IMG/VR virus record: IMGVR_UViG_3300021356_000043
Location: 1 to 42,650 of that record
Reading direction: 5' to 3' (one strand)
Length of the DNA: 42,650 bases
Source of the DNA: a virus
The position numbers were made by a program, and so were the translations under genes. The notes under the pieces are model-generated. The model was not told where the DNA came from and did not search any database. It saw nothing but the letters and a program-made list of their open reading frames with translations. How positions within the stretch are numbered: position 1 is the first letter of the stretch; each line of letters begins with the position of its first letter. This document shows, in pieces, positions 1 through 9,255 of this stretch.

Positions 1-2171
1 AGTAACCTTTACCAGTTCCATGAACATGAGCAAACATACCATGGTAAGTAGATGCACTTGGTAAATCACCTGTAGTTGAATAGACGTTTGCATATAGAAT
101 TTTGTTTGAACCAAAATCTATGTCATTAAGACCAATACGTGTTCTTGTTTGAATATAGTCAGAGTCTATTATTGCTGTTGTTGTGGAAGAGTCGTAATAA
201 AGATTTGTTGAACCTTCAGTAAGATCGTCTGTGGTAAATCCTGTTAAATTACGAGTCTGTGTAAAGACCGCATTACCCATGTAACCATGGTTAACACATT
301 GGTAGTAAAGAACTGGAGGAGTACTTTCACTGATAACAATCTGTGTGTACGCCCCTGCATTACCTGCTACACCGTTATAGGTAACCCCAGATGTGTAAGC
401 AGTTGTTCTTGCAGCATCATAATAGAATCTAAGTTGGTGAGATCCATTGGTTCCGTTTGACTGATCGAATCGATACGTGTTGCCTGGTACTAGTTGTAAG
501 AATGGAGACTCTACACCATCGATCTGATAACCATTAGAAGATCCAGATCCTTGATATCTGTGTGCAGATGTTTTAGATACAACTTCAACAGAGAACGAAT
601 GTTGTGTTCCACCGTCATGTGGAAACTCAAGATACTTAGCATCAACTACCGCACCTGTACTGATCTCATCATCACCACTAGAATTAAAAATATTCTTAAC
701 ATCAGTGGTTGTTAATGTTGTAGGTGTATTTGATAAGTTGTTATAGTTTAGATAGTATGTTCCATCTTGACCATCGAGAGTATCTGCATCCACATTTAAT
801 GCATCAACATATGATTTGTCAACATTTGGTATACTTGGTGTGTTGGTAAAATTATTATAATCTAAGTAGTAAGATCCATGTTGACCATCTAGTTTGTCAG
901 CGTTGAGTGCTTCAGATGCATTGATTGCAGAGTCTGCACCAGACACTCTTGCGTTTACATAATCACTGTCTATTAAATTAATGATGGCGGCAGAGTCTGT
1001 ACCTGCAGTTGTTCTTGCAGCAATGTACGCACTGTCAACTACAAGAGAAACGGTGTTTGAATCTAAGAAGTCAGATGTATTATATTTTATCTGTCTTGCT
1101 TGAACATAGGTTGCGTCAACTGTAGATGTGACCAAAGAGGAGTCTTGGAAACGATCTCTAAGTTGGATGTATGCAGAGTCAACCAGAGCAATGACCAGAT
1201 CTGAGTCAAGGCCTTCAGAATTAATAATGTTAATAACTGTTGCAGAGTCAACGAAGTCGTTACCAAAAGATGGTAACAATGCTTGAACTGTAGTTGAATC
1301 TAAGTAATTTGCATCATTGACAAATGCAGAAACGTTAGTAGGTGCACCAGTTAGCGAACTATATGCAAAATCTTGTGGAGTCTGTCTTGCTTGTACATAT
1401 GTGCTATCGATTAATTGTATTGCATCTGCAGAATCTAAGAATGGTGCTTCTGCAATTCTATCTAACACATATGCGGAGTCAACTGTATCTGTAATATTAT
1501 TTACGATTGTGACTGTTACGTTACTATCAGTTTCAATCGCAGTCGCAATATATGTAGAGTCAATAACTACTTTTACAGACGTAGAGTCAAGATAGTTCGC
1601 ATCATTTGCAAATGTAGAGACTGGTAACGCACTTGCAGTAGCACTTGCCAAAGAGGTAACTACTGAAGAGTCGATCTTATGGTTACCTATATTCTGTGCA
1701 GCAAGTTTTACTTCTGCACCATTATGACGGTTTGTAATTCTAAGTCTACCAGTGTGTTGTGCTAGTTTCAGATCACCGAGTATAATAGTACTTCCTGATA
1801 GATATAAATCTCTCCAGAAATAATTTGAGTCACCTAGATCATATAAACTACCAGATGCAGGAACAATATGTTGATCAACTGCACTGAGATCTATTTGTGG
1901 AGTTCTTGCTTGGACATATGCACTGTCGATTAATTGGATTACTTCTGCAGAGTCCAAAAAGTCATATGTTATCTGTCTTGCGCGAACATAATCTGAATCT
2001 ATAAGTTGAATTGTAAGATTGGAATCCAAATAATCAGTTTGATTAGATTGAATATATGACGCATCAATTAATGTTTGTGCTGTTGTGGAATCAAGGTAAT
2101 TTGCATCATTTGTAAAACTTGAAACATTAGTAGGAACTCCAGTTAAGGAACTATAGGCATAATCCTGCCTT
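1..2171 (-). CDS. Tail fibre, distal part, in shifted frame (partial)
   Basis: Reading the minus strand from about 2171 to base 1 in the frame one base off the upstream fibre gene gives an uninterrupted protein of about 720 residues that runs off the window. It keeps the fibre's repeats ('SSLTG', 'PTNVS', 'NDANYLDS', 'YVQARQ'). It then passes through a collar-like segment (about 1700-1870), a cupredoxin-like domain (about 260-500, with 'GSHQLRF' and 'YYQCVNHGYMGN'), and a block near the edge with 'TYHGMFAHVHGTGKGYY' that is typical of marine T4-like fibre proteins. It has no good ribosome site of its own and simply continues the upstream gene, so I read it as the C-terminal part of one fibre of more than 2050 residues. 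The true C-terminus is outside the window. Confidence 0.82.
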
Positions 2172-5022
2172 CTTGAACATAAGCATTATCAACTCTTGTA
2201 TCGATATCCGTATTCGCACGAGCGGTTGTATAGTAAAGGTTAGAACCTTCTGTCAAATCTGAAGTTGTTTTTTGACTAAAGTCAGAATCAAATCCTGCAT
2301 AGATACCACGAAGTGTTCCAACATTCAATGTGGAGAGTTCAAAGTCAGTAGCAGAACGATTAATTACGTTTGGTGGAAGTGCTGAATCAAACGCAGAGTC
2401 AACCATATTGTTGAAGATATAATATTCTTCGTTTGATGCATCACGGAATATACCAGTATGCCGTCTTTGCCCATCACGATAATAGTGACCAATAGTACCA
2501 ATATCAACCACATCTGATTGTTCGTTACTATCAGCAAGGTGAATCAACGGATCGTTGATCGTGTATGCGATTGTATTAACTTGATATGTATTACCTGTCA
2601 CATTCAGATCACCAGAAACTGTTAAACCAGAAAAGGTGACACTATCTGTTGTTCTAAGATCCTGATCTGTGGGTACTCTATTTCTTACAAAATTTGAATC
2701 AACAACTGATGTAACTGCCGCTGTAAAGTCTGTTGCCACCGCATAGTTTGAATCATTACCTAAGAAGAACTGATCATTATCTAGGTTAGGTGTTGCCGCC
2801 GTACGTCCTGCACCACCAACACGAATGACACCTGCAGACGCATGAGAACGAACAACTTTACCAATGTTTTGTAGTAGATTAGATTCACCTGCAGGTTTTA
2901 CGTTTGTCAACGCACCGTTTGTAGTGTCTACGTACAACGTATCACCCGCACTAAATGCAGATGTGTCTACTCCTGTAAGGTTACCAAATGTAACAACTGA
3001 AACTTCTGAATTGTTATTCGCATTCGCATACGCTAAACCGAATGCAGGCATTGTTGCAGAAGAACCTGCGTTTGCAAGTCTAACAGTTGGAACTTCTCCA
3101 CTAACACCATTCACATAGACTACTTGTCCTTTTGTAATTGTGGAACCTTGTGCGTTCTTTGCAGTAAATACAATTGGTGCGTCTACTGTAGCAAAGTCAA
3201 CTTCAGACGTGGTGTCAAGTGTTTGGTTAGAGGATCTTGCGCGAACATAATCTGAATCTATAAGTGCAATTGCTTCAGCTGAGTCTAGATATGTTGCATC
3301 AATTAGCGTTTGAACATATGGTGCATCTATATGACTTCTTACATATGTTTGATCAATAACACCAGTGACTGTTGTAGAATCTAAATAATTCGCATCATTT
3401 GCAAATGAGGATACATTAGTTGGTGCACCAGTTAGGGAACTGTATGCATAATCTTGTCTTGCTTGTACGTATGCACTATCAACTTGTACAAGTGTGTCTG
3501 AGTCATGACGTGCAGTAGTATAGTATAAGTTCGTACCTTCGGCAACATCTGTTGTGGTTTTAGTCGCAAGTCTTGCATCGAAGTCTGAATCAAACCCAGT
3601 GAATGTACCAGTAACTGTGGCATTAATATTACCTGCAGCAATATCTTTATTAAATTCCCACTTGTCAGATGTCGCATTATATGTTATAGTAGCATTAGAA
3701 CCATTTACTGTAATACCTGCACCGTCTGCTTCTGCACTGTCTGCAGCACTATCTGCAAGTATAATGTTTTTATCATTGATGGTTACAGTAGTTGAGTTTA
3801 CTATAGTTTCTGTACCGTCAACTTGTAAGTTACCTTTAATGACAACCTTACCAGTGTTATCTCCAACTGTATTAGGATCAATGTAGAATATTTCAGGCCC
3901 TGCAATGTATCCACCGATTACTAAGTTTGAATCAATGTGGAGAGACCCGACCATGGAATCTGATTGGTCTGCTCTTAGGAATTGTTGTCTATCTAATCCG
4001 TCAAGTTTATCTGCATTTATTCCAAGTCCATCTACGAATGCTTTGTCAACGTCATTAACAATAATATTAGAAACATCTACTGTATCCAATATAGCAGGTG
4101 GGTTTGTAATATTATTCCAATCAGTATAATAAGATGGTGGTTGACCCCCTAAGTTTTCTGCATTGGTTGCAAGTGTTGCAGTACCAACTGAATCATTTTG
4201 ACGTGCTTGAACATATGCACTGTCAACAAAGTTTGTTACAGAATTTGAATCTAAGTATCTTTTATCATTATCAAATGTACTTACAGGAAGACCTGTAACG
4301 TAACTAGTTACATAATCACTGTCTGTAAAGTCAGATGTATTATACTTTATCTGTCTTGCTTGAACATGAGCTGAATCAATAAGTGCAATCGCTTCAGCAG
4401 AATCCAAGTATGTTGTATCAATTAAGTCTGTAACGTATGCTTGATTAATTACACCCTGTACTGTTGTTGAGTCTAAGTAATTTGCATCGTTTGTAAATGA
4501 TGATACATTAGTAGGTGCACCAGTTAAAGAACTGTATGAAAAATCTTGTGGAGTTTGTCTTGCTTGAACATGAGCTGAATCAATAAGTTCAATCGCTTCA
4601 GCAGAATCTAAGAATGCGGTTGTATCCAGTCTTGCATTTACATAAGTTGAGTCAACAATACTAATAACTTCTGCAGAATCCAAGAATGTTGTGTCAACTA
4701 AACCTGTAATGTATGAAGAATTAATAACTCCTTGTACAGTTGTAGAATCTAGATAGTTAGCATCGTTACTAAATGTTGATACATTTGTTGGAACACCAGT
4801 TAAAGAACTGTATGCAAAGTCTTGTCGTGATTGTACGTGGGCACTATCAATAAGAGCAATTGCTTCTGCAGAATCTAAATAATTTAAATTTACTAAACCA
4901 TCAATATAGGTTGCGTCTACTACGTTTTGAACTGTTACTGAGTCAAGGTAATTTGCGTCATTTGAAAATGTAGAAACATTTGTAGGCGAACCTGTTAAAG
5001 ATGAATATGCAAAGTCCTGTGG
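1300..5022 (-). repeat. Tandem fibre repeats (SSLTG / NDANYLDS / YVQARQ unit)
   Basis: At least six copies of a block encoding 'YSSLTG(A/V/S)PTNVS' plus 'NDANYLDS' lie at about 1300-1378, 2097-2165, 3380-3455, 4470-4548, 4750-4828 and 4945-5022. They are separated by variable numbers of 'YLDSAEAI.LIDSA.VQARQ' units. They are similar at the nucleotide level as well, so recombination or misassembly between copies is possible. Three copies follow a larger 'GFDSDF...LYYTTAR' linker. Confidence 0.85.
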
Positions 5023-6168
5023 AGTTTGTCTTGCTTGAACATAACTACTATCAACTTGTGTTAATGTATCTGAGTTATGACGTGCAGTAGTATAATATAA
5101 ATTGTCACCTTCAGTTAGATCATCTGTTGATTTACTATTAAAATCAGAATCAAATCCTGCATAAGAACCTTCTATCGCACCAGGCGTACCATCAGGGCCT
5201 TCTAGTTTAATATTTGGTGCAACAACTTTTCTGTTAAAATTCCAAGTGTCTGGAGTTGCCTTATAGTAGATATGTGCATTCGCACCCTGAACCGAGATAC
5301 CTGCAGAGTCTGCAGCATTTGCATCTATCGCCCCTCGTGCAAGTTCAATATTCTTATCATCTACTTTAAGAGTTGTTGAGTTAATAGTTGTGGTTGTACC
5401 CTCAACCTGTAAGTTACCTTGAACAACTAATGTACCTTCATCACCGCCTGGAGTTGGATCAAGAACCATATTTCCAGAAAGAGTACTGATAGTATTACCA
5501 TCAATTCTGATATTGTCAACTTCTAATGATGAAAGTCCTGTTACGTCAGAATCAAGATAGATGTCAACCTGTGCACCATCTGCAAGATCGTGACGTTTTG
5601 TATTTGTGTTGAAACTACCCTTGATCTCAAGTCTATCACCTGCAGTAATATTACCTGTTCCTGCAAGGTTTTCATCTGCATTTGCATGAAGTAAATCTAG
5701 GTTATCAACGTAATCTTTGTTTACACCATCTGTACCTGCAGTTGGTGTTGCAACATCTGTAAGTCTATCTCCTCCAAAACTTACTGTACCATCAAAACCT
5801 CTGAGTGTCAATGCACCAGATGTTGCTGCTACAGTTGCATCTGTAAATTCTAAATCATCTATATTTAAAGTGCCAGACTGAGTTTCAATCTTTCCGTTTG
5901 CATCAACGATAAGTGCCTTACCACCTTTTAGTTTACCAATTGGAGCACTTAAAAGTTGGGTGTAATATTCACCTGCGATTGTTACATATTCACCAGCATA
6001 TCCATTACTATTTGCAGGCCCGATACCAATAAAAAGTCTATCCCCACCATCAGAATCACCAGAAACATAAGAGTATCCCATTTCCCCAATCTTGAGGATA
6101 TCGAAACCTTCCTTACCTTCTAGTGTCGCTGTACCAGCGGAAGTTTTTATTTTAAATGTATTTGCCAT
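2143..6168 (-). CDS. Giant tail fibre protein, N-terminal 1341 residues
   Basis: A virion fibre protein, expected to project from the baseplate and touch the host. The N-terminus (MANTFKIKTSAGTATLEG) is followed by modules common in marine T4-like fibres. A 'GNLQV.GT...NSTT' plus 'DKNI.LA' module occurs near residues 250-310 and again near 770-830, and a relative ('GDLNVTGNTYQVNT') lies near 1200. 'GFDSDF...LYYTTAR' linkers follow each module. Between them are tandem repeats built on 'YSSLTG.PTNVS.F.NDANYLDS', 'YLDSAEAIALIDS' and 'YVQARQ'. The natural end is missing: the last residues 'EGRIMPIVP' are out-of-frame sequence after a one-base loss, and the fibre continues in the next frame. The start codon overlaps the previous gene's stop (TAATG). 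Receptor specificity cannot be read from the sequence. Confidence 0.9.
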   Translation of the reverse strand: MANTFKIKTSAGTATLEGKEGFDILKIGEMGYSYVSGDSDGGDRLFIGIGPANSNGYAGEYVTIAGEYYTQLLSAPIGKLKGGKALIVDANGKIETQSGTLNIDDLEFTDATVAATSGALTLRGFDGTVSFGGDRLTDVATPTAGTDGVNKDYVDNLDLLHANADENLAGTGNITAGDRLEIKGSFNTNTKRHDLADGAQVDIYLDSDVTGLSSLEVDNIRIDGNTISTLSGNMVLDPTPGGDEGTLVVQGNLQVEGTTTTINSTTLKVDDKNIELARGAIDANAADSAGISVQGANAHIYYKATPDTWNFNRKVVAPNIKLEGPDGTPGAIEGSYAGFDSDFNSKSTDDLTEGDNLYYTTARHNSDTLTQVDSSYVQARQTPQDFAYSSLTGSPTNVSTFSNDANYLDSVTVQNVVDATYIDGLVNLNYLDSAEAIALIDSAHVQSRQDFAYSSLTGVPTNVSTFSNDANYLDSTTVQGVINSSYITGLVDTTFLDSAEVISIVDSTYVNARLDTTAFLDSAEAIELIDSAHVQARQTPQDFSYSSLTGAPTNVSSFTNDANYLDSTTVQGVINQAYVTDLIDTTYLDSAEAIALIDSAHVQARQIKYNTSDFTDSDYVTSYVTGLPVSTFDNDKRYLDSNSVTNFVDSAYVQARQNDSVGTATLATNAENLGGQPPSYYTDWNNITNPPAILDTVDVSNIIVNDVDKAFVDGLGINADKLDGLDRQQFLRADQSDSMVGSLHIDSNLVIGGYIAGPEIFYIDPNTVGDNTGKVVIKGNLQVDGTETIVNSTTVTINDKNIILADSAADSAEADGAGITVNGSNATITYNATSDKWEFNKDIAAGNINATVTGTFTGFDSDFDARLATKTTTDVAEGTNLYYTTARHDSDTLVQVDSAYVQARQDYAYSSLTGAPTNVSSFANDANYLDSTTVTGVIDQTYVRSHIDAPYVQTLIDATYLDSAEAIALIDSDYVRARSSNQTLDTTSEVDFATVDAPIVFTAKNAQGSTITKGQVVYVNGVSGEVPTVRLANAGSSATMPAFGLAYANANNNSEVSVVTFGNLTGVDTSAFSAGDTLYVDTTNGALTNVKPAGESNLLQNIGKVVRSHASAGVIRVGGAGRTAATPNLDNDQFFLGNDSNYAVATDFTAAVTSVVDSNFVRNRVPTDQDLRTTDSVTFSGLTVSGDLNVTGNTYQVNTIAYTINDPLIHLADSNEQSDVVDIGTIGHYYRDGQRRHTGIFRDASNEEYYIFNNMVDSAFDSALPPNVINRSATDFELSTLNVGTLRGIYAGFDSDFSQKTTSDLTEGSNLYYTTARANTDIDTRVDNAYVQEGRIMPIVP

Positions 6169-6389
6169 TAGAAAGTTCCTGCGTCAAACTCTAAACCATC
6201 TGGTTCGGTAGTTGCTTCAAACTTTCCTGTAGAATTATTAAATTGTAATACAGCACTTGCTGAGAGGTTGGATAAATCTACGTCTGTTAAGTCACCAATA
6301 CCCTGTGCTTGTGCACCAGTTACTTTTCTAACTGGAGTACCAACTGTAATTTTTCGAATATGTGTTTGGACTGGAGGAGTTTCTGACAT
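6168..6389 (-). CDS. Small virion protein upstream of fibre
   Basis: A 73-residue protein without cysteines. Its middle, 'GIGDLTDVDLSNLSASAVL', is the 'GDLTDVDLS' type of short motif found in phage fibre and collar proteins, where it forms short beta turns. Its stop overlaps the fibre start and its own start overlaps the stop of the gene before it, so the three are translationally coupled and probably act together at the fibre base. I cannot assign a specific role; attachment or chaperone functions are both possible. Confidence 0.72.
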   Translation of the reverse strand: MSETPPVQTHIRKITVGTPVRKVTGAQAQGIGDLTDVDLSNLSASAVLQFNNSTGKFEATTEPDGLEFDAGTF

Positions 6390-6733
6390 TATGTTACCGA
6401 TGGGTTAGCTCGTATCTTTCCTTCAAGTACTCTCTCAACTACTGTTGACCCATTAGAGTCAACGAAGGAGATTTCCACATCATAAACGTAGTTACCGACA
6501 CGAAGTGCGTTAGTTTGTTGGTTTGTCAAGGAAAGAGTTACGATACCATCAGTAGGTTGAATTGCTACGGCAAAGTCAGTTGTGTCAGCGGAGTCGGAAT
6601 TGTAGTTCCGTTTCATCTTCGCTGCTGCAGAATAATTGGTTAAATCTTTTGGATTACCACTTAGGTCTACTAGCTCTAGTTGTACTGCTATATCCGACCC
6701 AATGTCGAATGTAAATTTTTCGTATTCTGCCAT
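6389..6733 (-). CDS. Fibre-associated beta-sandwich protein
   Basis: A 114-residue protein with alternating beta-type sequence: 'FTFDIGSDIAVQLELVDLSG' at the start, 'VGNYVYDVEISFVDSNG' near residue 80 and 'VERVLEGKIRANPSVT' at the end. The pattern (a short domain with a 'V..VLEGKI.....VT' ending) resembles the small N-terminal beta domains of phage upper-baseplate/fibre proteins such as the BppU family; that match is by eye only. It is the first gene of the fibre operon, about 40 bases after an exact late-promoter box, and is coupled to the next gene by a stop/start overlap. Confidence 0.72.
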   Translation of the reverse strand: MAEYEKFTFDIGSDIAVQLELVDLSGNPKDLTNYSAAAKMKRNYNSDSADTTDFAVAIQPTDGIVTLSLTNQQTNALRVGNYVYDVEISFVDSNGSTVVERVLEGKIRANPSVT

Positions 6734-6775
6734 TTCCCAATCCGATACTAAGTAACTCGTACATCATGTTACGTT

Positions 6776-6783
6776 TATTTATA
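6776..6783 (-). promoter_or_regulatory. T4-type late promoter (TATAAATA) for fibre operon
   Basis: The minus strand reads TATAAATA inside CTAAACGTTATAAATAAAC, in the short gap before the gene starting at 6733. TATAAATA is the T4 late -10 box used by the gp55/gp33/gp45 system. The extended context CGTTATAAATA recurs before gp25 and gp48. Confidence 0.75.
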
Positions 6784-6799
6784 ACGTTTAGGGTTTTAA

Positions 6800-7288
6800 C
6801 TAATACGGATATTTTACGGTAGGTGTGTTTCTATAATCTTTTTTAAATATTTTTTTTCTTTCTTCTAACTCCATTTCGCCAACATCTTCTAAGTCAACAT
6901 AGTAGATTTTGTCTGTATCTACTTCTCTTATAAAGTTAGTGTGTGTATAGTTTGTTATAGTGAAATCACCTTCTTTTAATACACAATCTTCATATATCAT
7001 CTGCATCTCATGAGATGCTAAATGAACACCTTTAATATATTCCATTTCAATATGAACAGTCTTACCTTCTAAAGAAACAATAAAAGGTGGAATGTGAACT
7101 CTGCCAAACGTATGTTTTTTTAATTCATTTAAATTTTTATGACATATAATTGCATGTGGTTGCCAGTCATAGGTTATTGACTTATGCAACGTAAAACGAG
7201 TACTTTTATTCGAATCACTACCGACACTACGATATATCAAAATACTTCCAATCTCTTGGTTTATTTTGTGCGTGTGTAAAATGAACAA
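6800..7288 (-). CDS. Small kinase-like protein, end of glycan cassette
   Basis: A 162-residue protein with no confident family. The C-terminal half holds a possible degenerate phosphotransferase core: 'HIEMEYIKGVHL' near residue 79 (hinge-like), 'ITNYTHTNFI' at 111-120 where aminoglycoside/choline kinases have H.D....N, and 'IYYVDLEDV' at 128-136 where they have the metal-binding 'iDFg'. It is too short for a full kinase. The ATG start overlaps the upstream gene by 62 bases. A TTG at 7240, preceded by GGAAG, is a plausible alternative start that shortens the overlap to 14 bases. As the last gene of the cassette it might phosphorylate a sugar or small molecule; this is inference. Confidence 0.55.
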   Translation of the reverse strand: MFILHTHKINQEIGSILIYRSVGSDSNKSTRFTLHKSITYDWQPHAIICHKNLNELKKHTFGRVHIPPFIVSLEGKTVHIEMEYIKGVHLASHEMQMIYEDCVLKEGDFTITNYTHTNFIREVDTDKIYYVDLEDVGEMELEERKKIFKKDYRNTPTVKYPY

Positions 7289-7925
7289 ACTTTATATCTT
7301 CATGAAATCCGCCCATCCAGATATAATCATTCCCTGTCTCTTCTTTATATTTCTGAGTCATATTCCACTGCCATTTTTCATATTGATTATCCGAGTCTTC
7401 GAATGTGGTTTTCCATCTAGTAAACCATGAAGAGGGAAGAAGTTTCATATCCAATTGTTTCTTTGCCTGATCCCAAACAAAGTATTGTTCACCGTTTACT
7501 GGGCCTTTTGTTACACCATTCTTAATATAATATTGTTGCCAATGATCTGTGTTTGACATAAACTCATCGTAAATATATCTGCAATCTTTTGGATAGTATT
7601 TGAAGAATCCACCATTCATTGGATAGGGGACTTCATCCTTTGCATCTTCTCTCCACCAGCCTGGCATACATACAAACTCTCCGCGTTTTATCGGATACTC
7701 AAATACTTCTTTATAGTCGTTTGTAAGTATAATGTCAATATCCATTACACATATTGGTTCGTCTATGTCAAGAGACATGCCATACATTTTATTCCATTGA
7801 AGGATGACATCTTCTCTTATGGGTTCTCTTACCCATATAAACTCATACTCTGGCAATTTAGACTCTAAGTATTCTTCGTACTCAGGGCCATACTTGTCAC
7901 CAATTCTTACTGCAACTATTTTCAT
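7227..7925 (-). CDS. Glycosyltransferase-like protein (DxD), paralogue 1
   Basis: A 232-residue protein with a GT-A-like layout. It has an N-terminal strand 'MKIVAVRIGDKYGPEY', then a hydrophobic strand ending in a DxD metal/nucleotide-sugar motif ('VMDIDIIL', D62 and D64), then 'GWW' and 'MNGGFFKYYP' in the acceptor/aspartate loop region. The same start (G-D-K-Y), DxD strand and 'GWW' appear in the gene at 9861-10586, so the two are paralogues. The expected role is transfer of a sugar from an activated nucleotide donor. Its ATG overlaps the preceding methyltransferase stop (ATGA). The acceptor is unknown; fibre protein or host-type glycan are both possible. Confidence 0.72.
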   Translation of the reverse strand: MKIVAVRIGDKYGPEYEEYLESKLPEYEFIWVREPIREDVILQWNKMYGMSLDIDEPICVMDIDIILTNDYKEVFEYPIKRGEFVCMPGWWREDAKDEVPYPMNGGFFKYYPKDCRYIYDEFMSNTDHWQQYYIKNGVTKGPVNGEQYFVWDQAKKQLDMKLLPSSWFTRWKTTFEDSDNQYEKWQWNMTQKYKEETGNDYIWMGGFHEDIKFVHFTHAQNKPRDWKYFDIS

Positions 7926-8476
7926 TTTGTTATTTCTAACCTAGCACAACATTGTCCGAGATCAGATTCGAATAAAAATTCGCAATCATGAACTGTACAC
8001 GCATCTATAAAATTAGAAACATTTTTCGTACCTTTATCTTTTGAATCTTCAAAGTAAAAATCGTGAAAAACAATATTAAATTTATTTGAAGTACAGTTAA
8101 ATATTTCTTTTATATCATCTTCTTTTATGATTCCATCAATAAATATGAAGTCAAACTCATTTTTATTTTGTTTAAAAAATTCAAGTGAAGTCATATTATA
8201 TCTAAAAATATTATGTGTATAGTTTGGAATTTCTACCCACATGTTCATAAATCCATTTTCGTCTATGGTGTGAACTTCTGCAGGATCTCCTGCTAATGCA
8301 AGAGCGTAAGTAGATTTACCAATCCATGTACCTATTTCTAATATTTTTTTAGGCTTGACATTTTTTACAAGGTGATGTAAATAGACACAATCTCTTAAAG
8401 ATGCACTATCTGCTTGTGGTATGTCAGAATATCGATGTAGTAACCATCTCTCAAATTCATGCAGATCTTCGTGCAT
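7922..8476 (-). CDS. Class I SAM-dependent methyltransferase
   Basis: A 184-residue Rossmann-fold methyltransferase of the Methyltransf_24 type, about the family's usual size. SAM motif I is 'ILEIGTWIGKST' (45-56). An acidic residue ends the second strand ('VHTIDENG', D72). 'FDFIFIDG' (108-115) is the motif IV strand, and 'IVFHDFYF' follows as in small-molecule and sugar O-methyltransferases. It overlaps the PP-loop gene by 20 bases and the next glycosyltransferase by 4, so it belongs to the same translation-coupled cassette. Methylation of a sugar or peptide substrate made by the neighbours is the simplest reading. Confidence 0.78.
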   Translation of the reverse strand: MHEDLHEFERWLLHRYSDIPQADSASLRDCVYLHHLVKNVKPKKILEIGTWIGKSTYALALAGDPAEVHTIDENGFMNMWVEIPNYTHNIFRYNMTSLEFFKQNKNEFDFIFIDGIIKEDDIKEIFNCTSNKFNIVFHDFYFEDSKDKGTKNVSNFIDACTVHDCEFLFESDLGQCCARLEITK

Positions 8477-9254
8477 CTGGTTTTATACCTCCATCATAAC
8501 ATCCAAATGCCCATTTCTTTTCATAACACCAAAAACATTTTCCGCAAGGTTCTGTATAATATTTTGAATCTTCGTTATCACCAATACAAGATGCAGTCAT
8601 TGGAAATAATTCGTCCATCAATCCTAATTGTTCATACATACCTGCAATCCATCTTTTATCGATATTGACAAAGGGTTTTACATGAACCATAGTACCAGTT
8701 TCGTTTGGGTTTAGTATATCATAGTGATGTTCTGCATTTCTCCTTGGTTCTGCAACGTGAGTAAATCCCATTTCTTTCTGTACTTCTACAGGTGGATTCC
8801 TTGTGATTCCATGCGTAGACATAGTTATATTATATTTTCTTCTTATTTTAGTTTTTAAATCTCTTGCTGCAACTGCTTTTGCATGACCATATACCGTGGG
8901 ATATTTCCACCCCTCTCCTATCGCTTCAGCTGCTTCAACTTCTTTCCTTGCAACTTCTATATGTTTTAGATCTCTACTGTTGAATACGTAATGTTCGTGT
9001 GCAATTTCTAAATGAGGAAATTGTTTTCTCATCCATATCATGATGTCAGTTGCATATTCACCAACAAAAGGATCTTTACTAGTATCTGTACCAGTATGAC
9101 AAACAATTCTTTTGTCAGACAAATGTGTACATGCCAAGTATAATAACAGAGATGAATCTGTACCAGCGGAAAAAGAAATGAACAGATTATCATGCATACT
9201 ATGATCAAAATCAAAAAAGTCTACTGTCTGACCATTCGCTACTAGTTTTACCAT
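8457..9254 (-). CDS. PP-loop ATPase, QueC-like with Cys4 site
   Basis: A 265-residue adenine-nucleotide alpha-hydrolase fold protein. The PP-loop is 'SFSAGTDSS' (27-35, SGGxDS type), which binds ATP and adenylates a carboxylate or carbonyl. Near the C-terminus four cysteines, C223 and C237-x2-C240-x2-C243 ('EPCGKCFWCYEK'), match the spacing of the zinc site in QueC (7-cyano-7-deazaguanine synthase). Other sugar amidotransferase or thiolation PP-loop enzymes share parts of this. No other queuosine/deazaguanine gene (queD, queE, folE, dpdA) is visible in the window. A deazaguanine role is therefore unproven, and amide or nitrile chemistry on a cassette product is equally possible. Confidence 0.75.
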   Translation of the reverse strand: MVKLVANGQTVDFFDFDHSMHDNLFISFSAGTDSSLLLYLACTHLSDKRIVCHTGTDTSKDPFVGEYATDIMIWMRKQFPHLEIAHEHYVFNSRDLKHIEVARKEVEAAEAIGEGWKYPTVYGHAKAVAARDLKTKIRRKYNITMSTHGITRNPPVEVQKEMGFTHVAEPRRNAEHHYDILNPNETGTMVHVKPFVNIDKRWIAGMYEQLGLMDELFPMTASCIGDNEDSKYYTEPCGKCFWCYEKKWAFGCYDGGIKPDARRSA

Positions 9255-9255
9255 A

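Noticed and set aside
1317-1595. Open frame of 92 codons on the plus strand
   Set aside because: It lies opposite the continuing fibre frame, and its composition mirrors the repeats; a shadow.
1-5022. CRISPR-like or non-coding tandem repeats
   Set aside because: The repeats are in frame, encode a conserved peptide pattern and vary in spacing; they are fibre repeats, not a CRISPR array.
8457-9254. A complete deazaguanine DNA-modification system
   Set aside because: Only a QueC-like protein is present; none of the partner enzymes is visible, so the system claim is not supported here.
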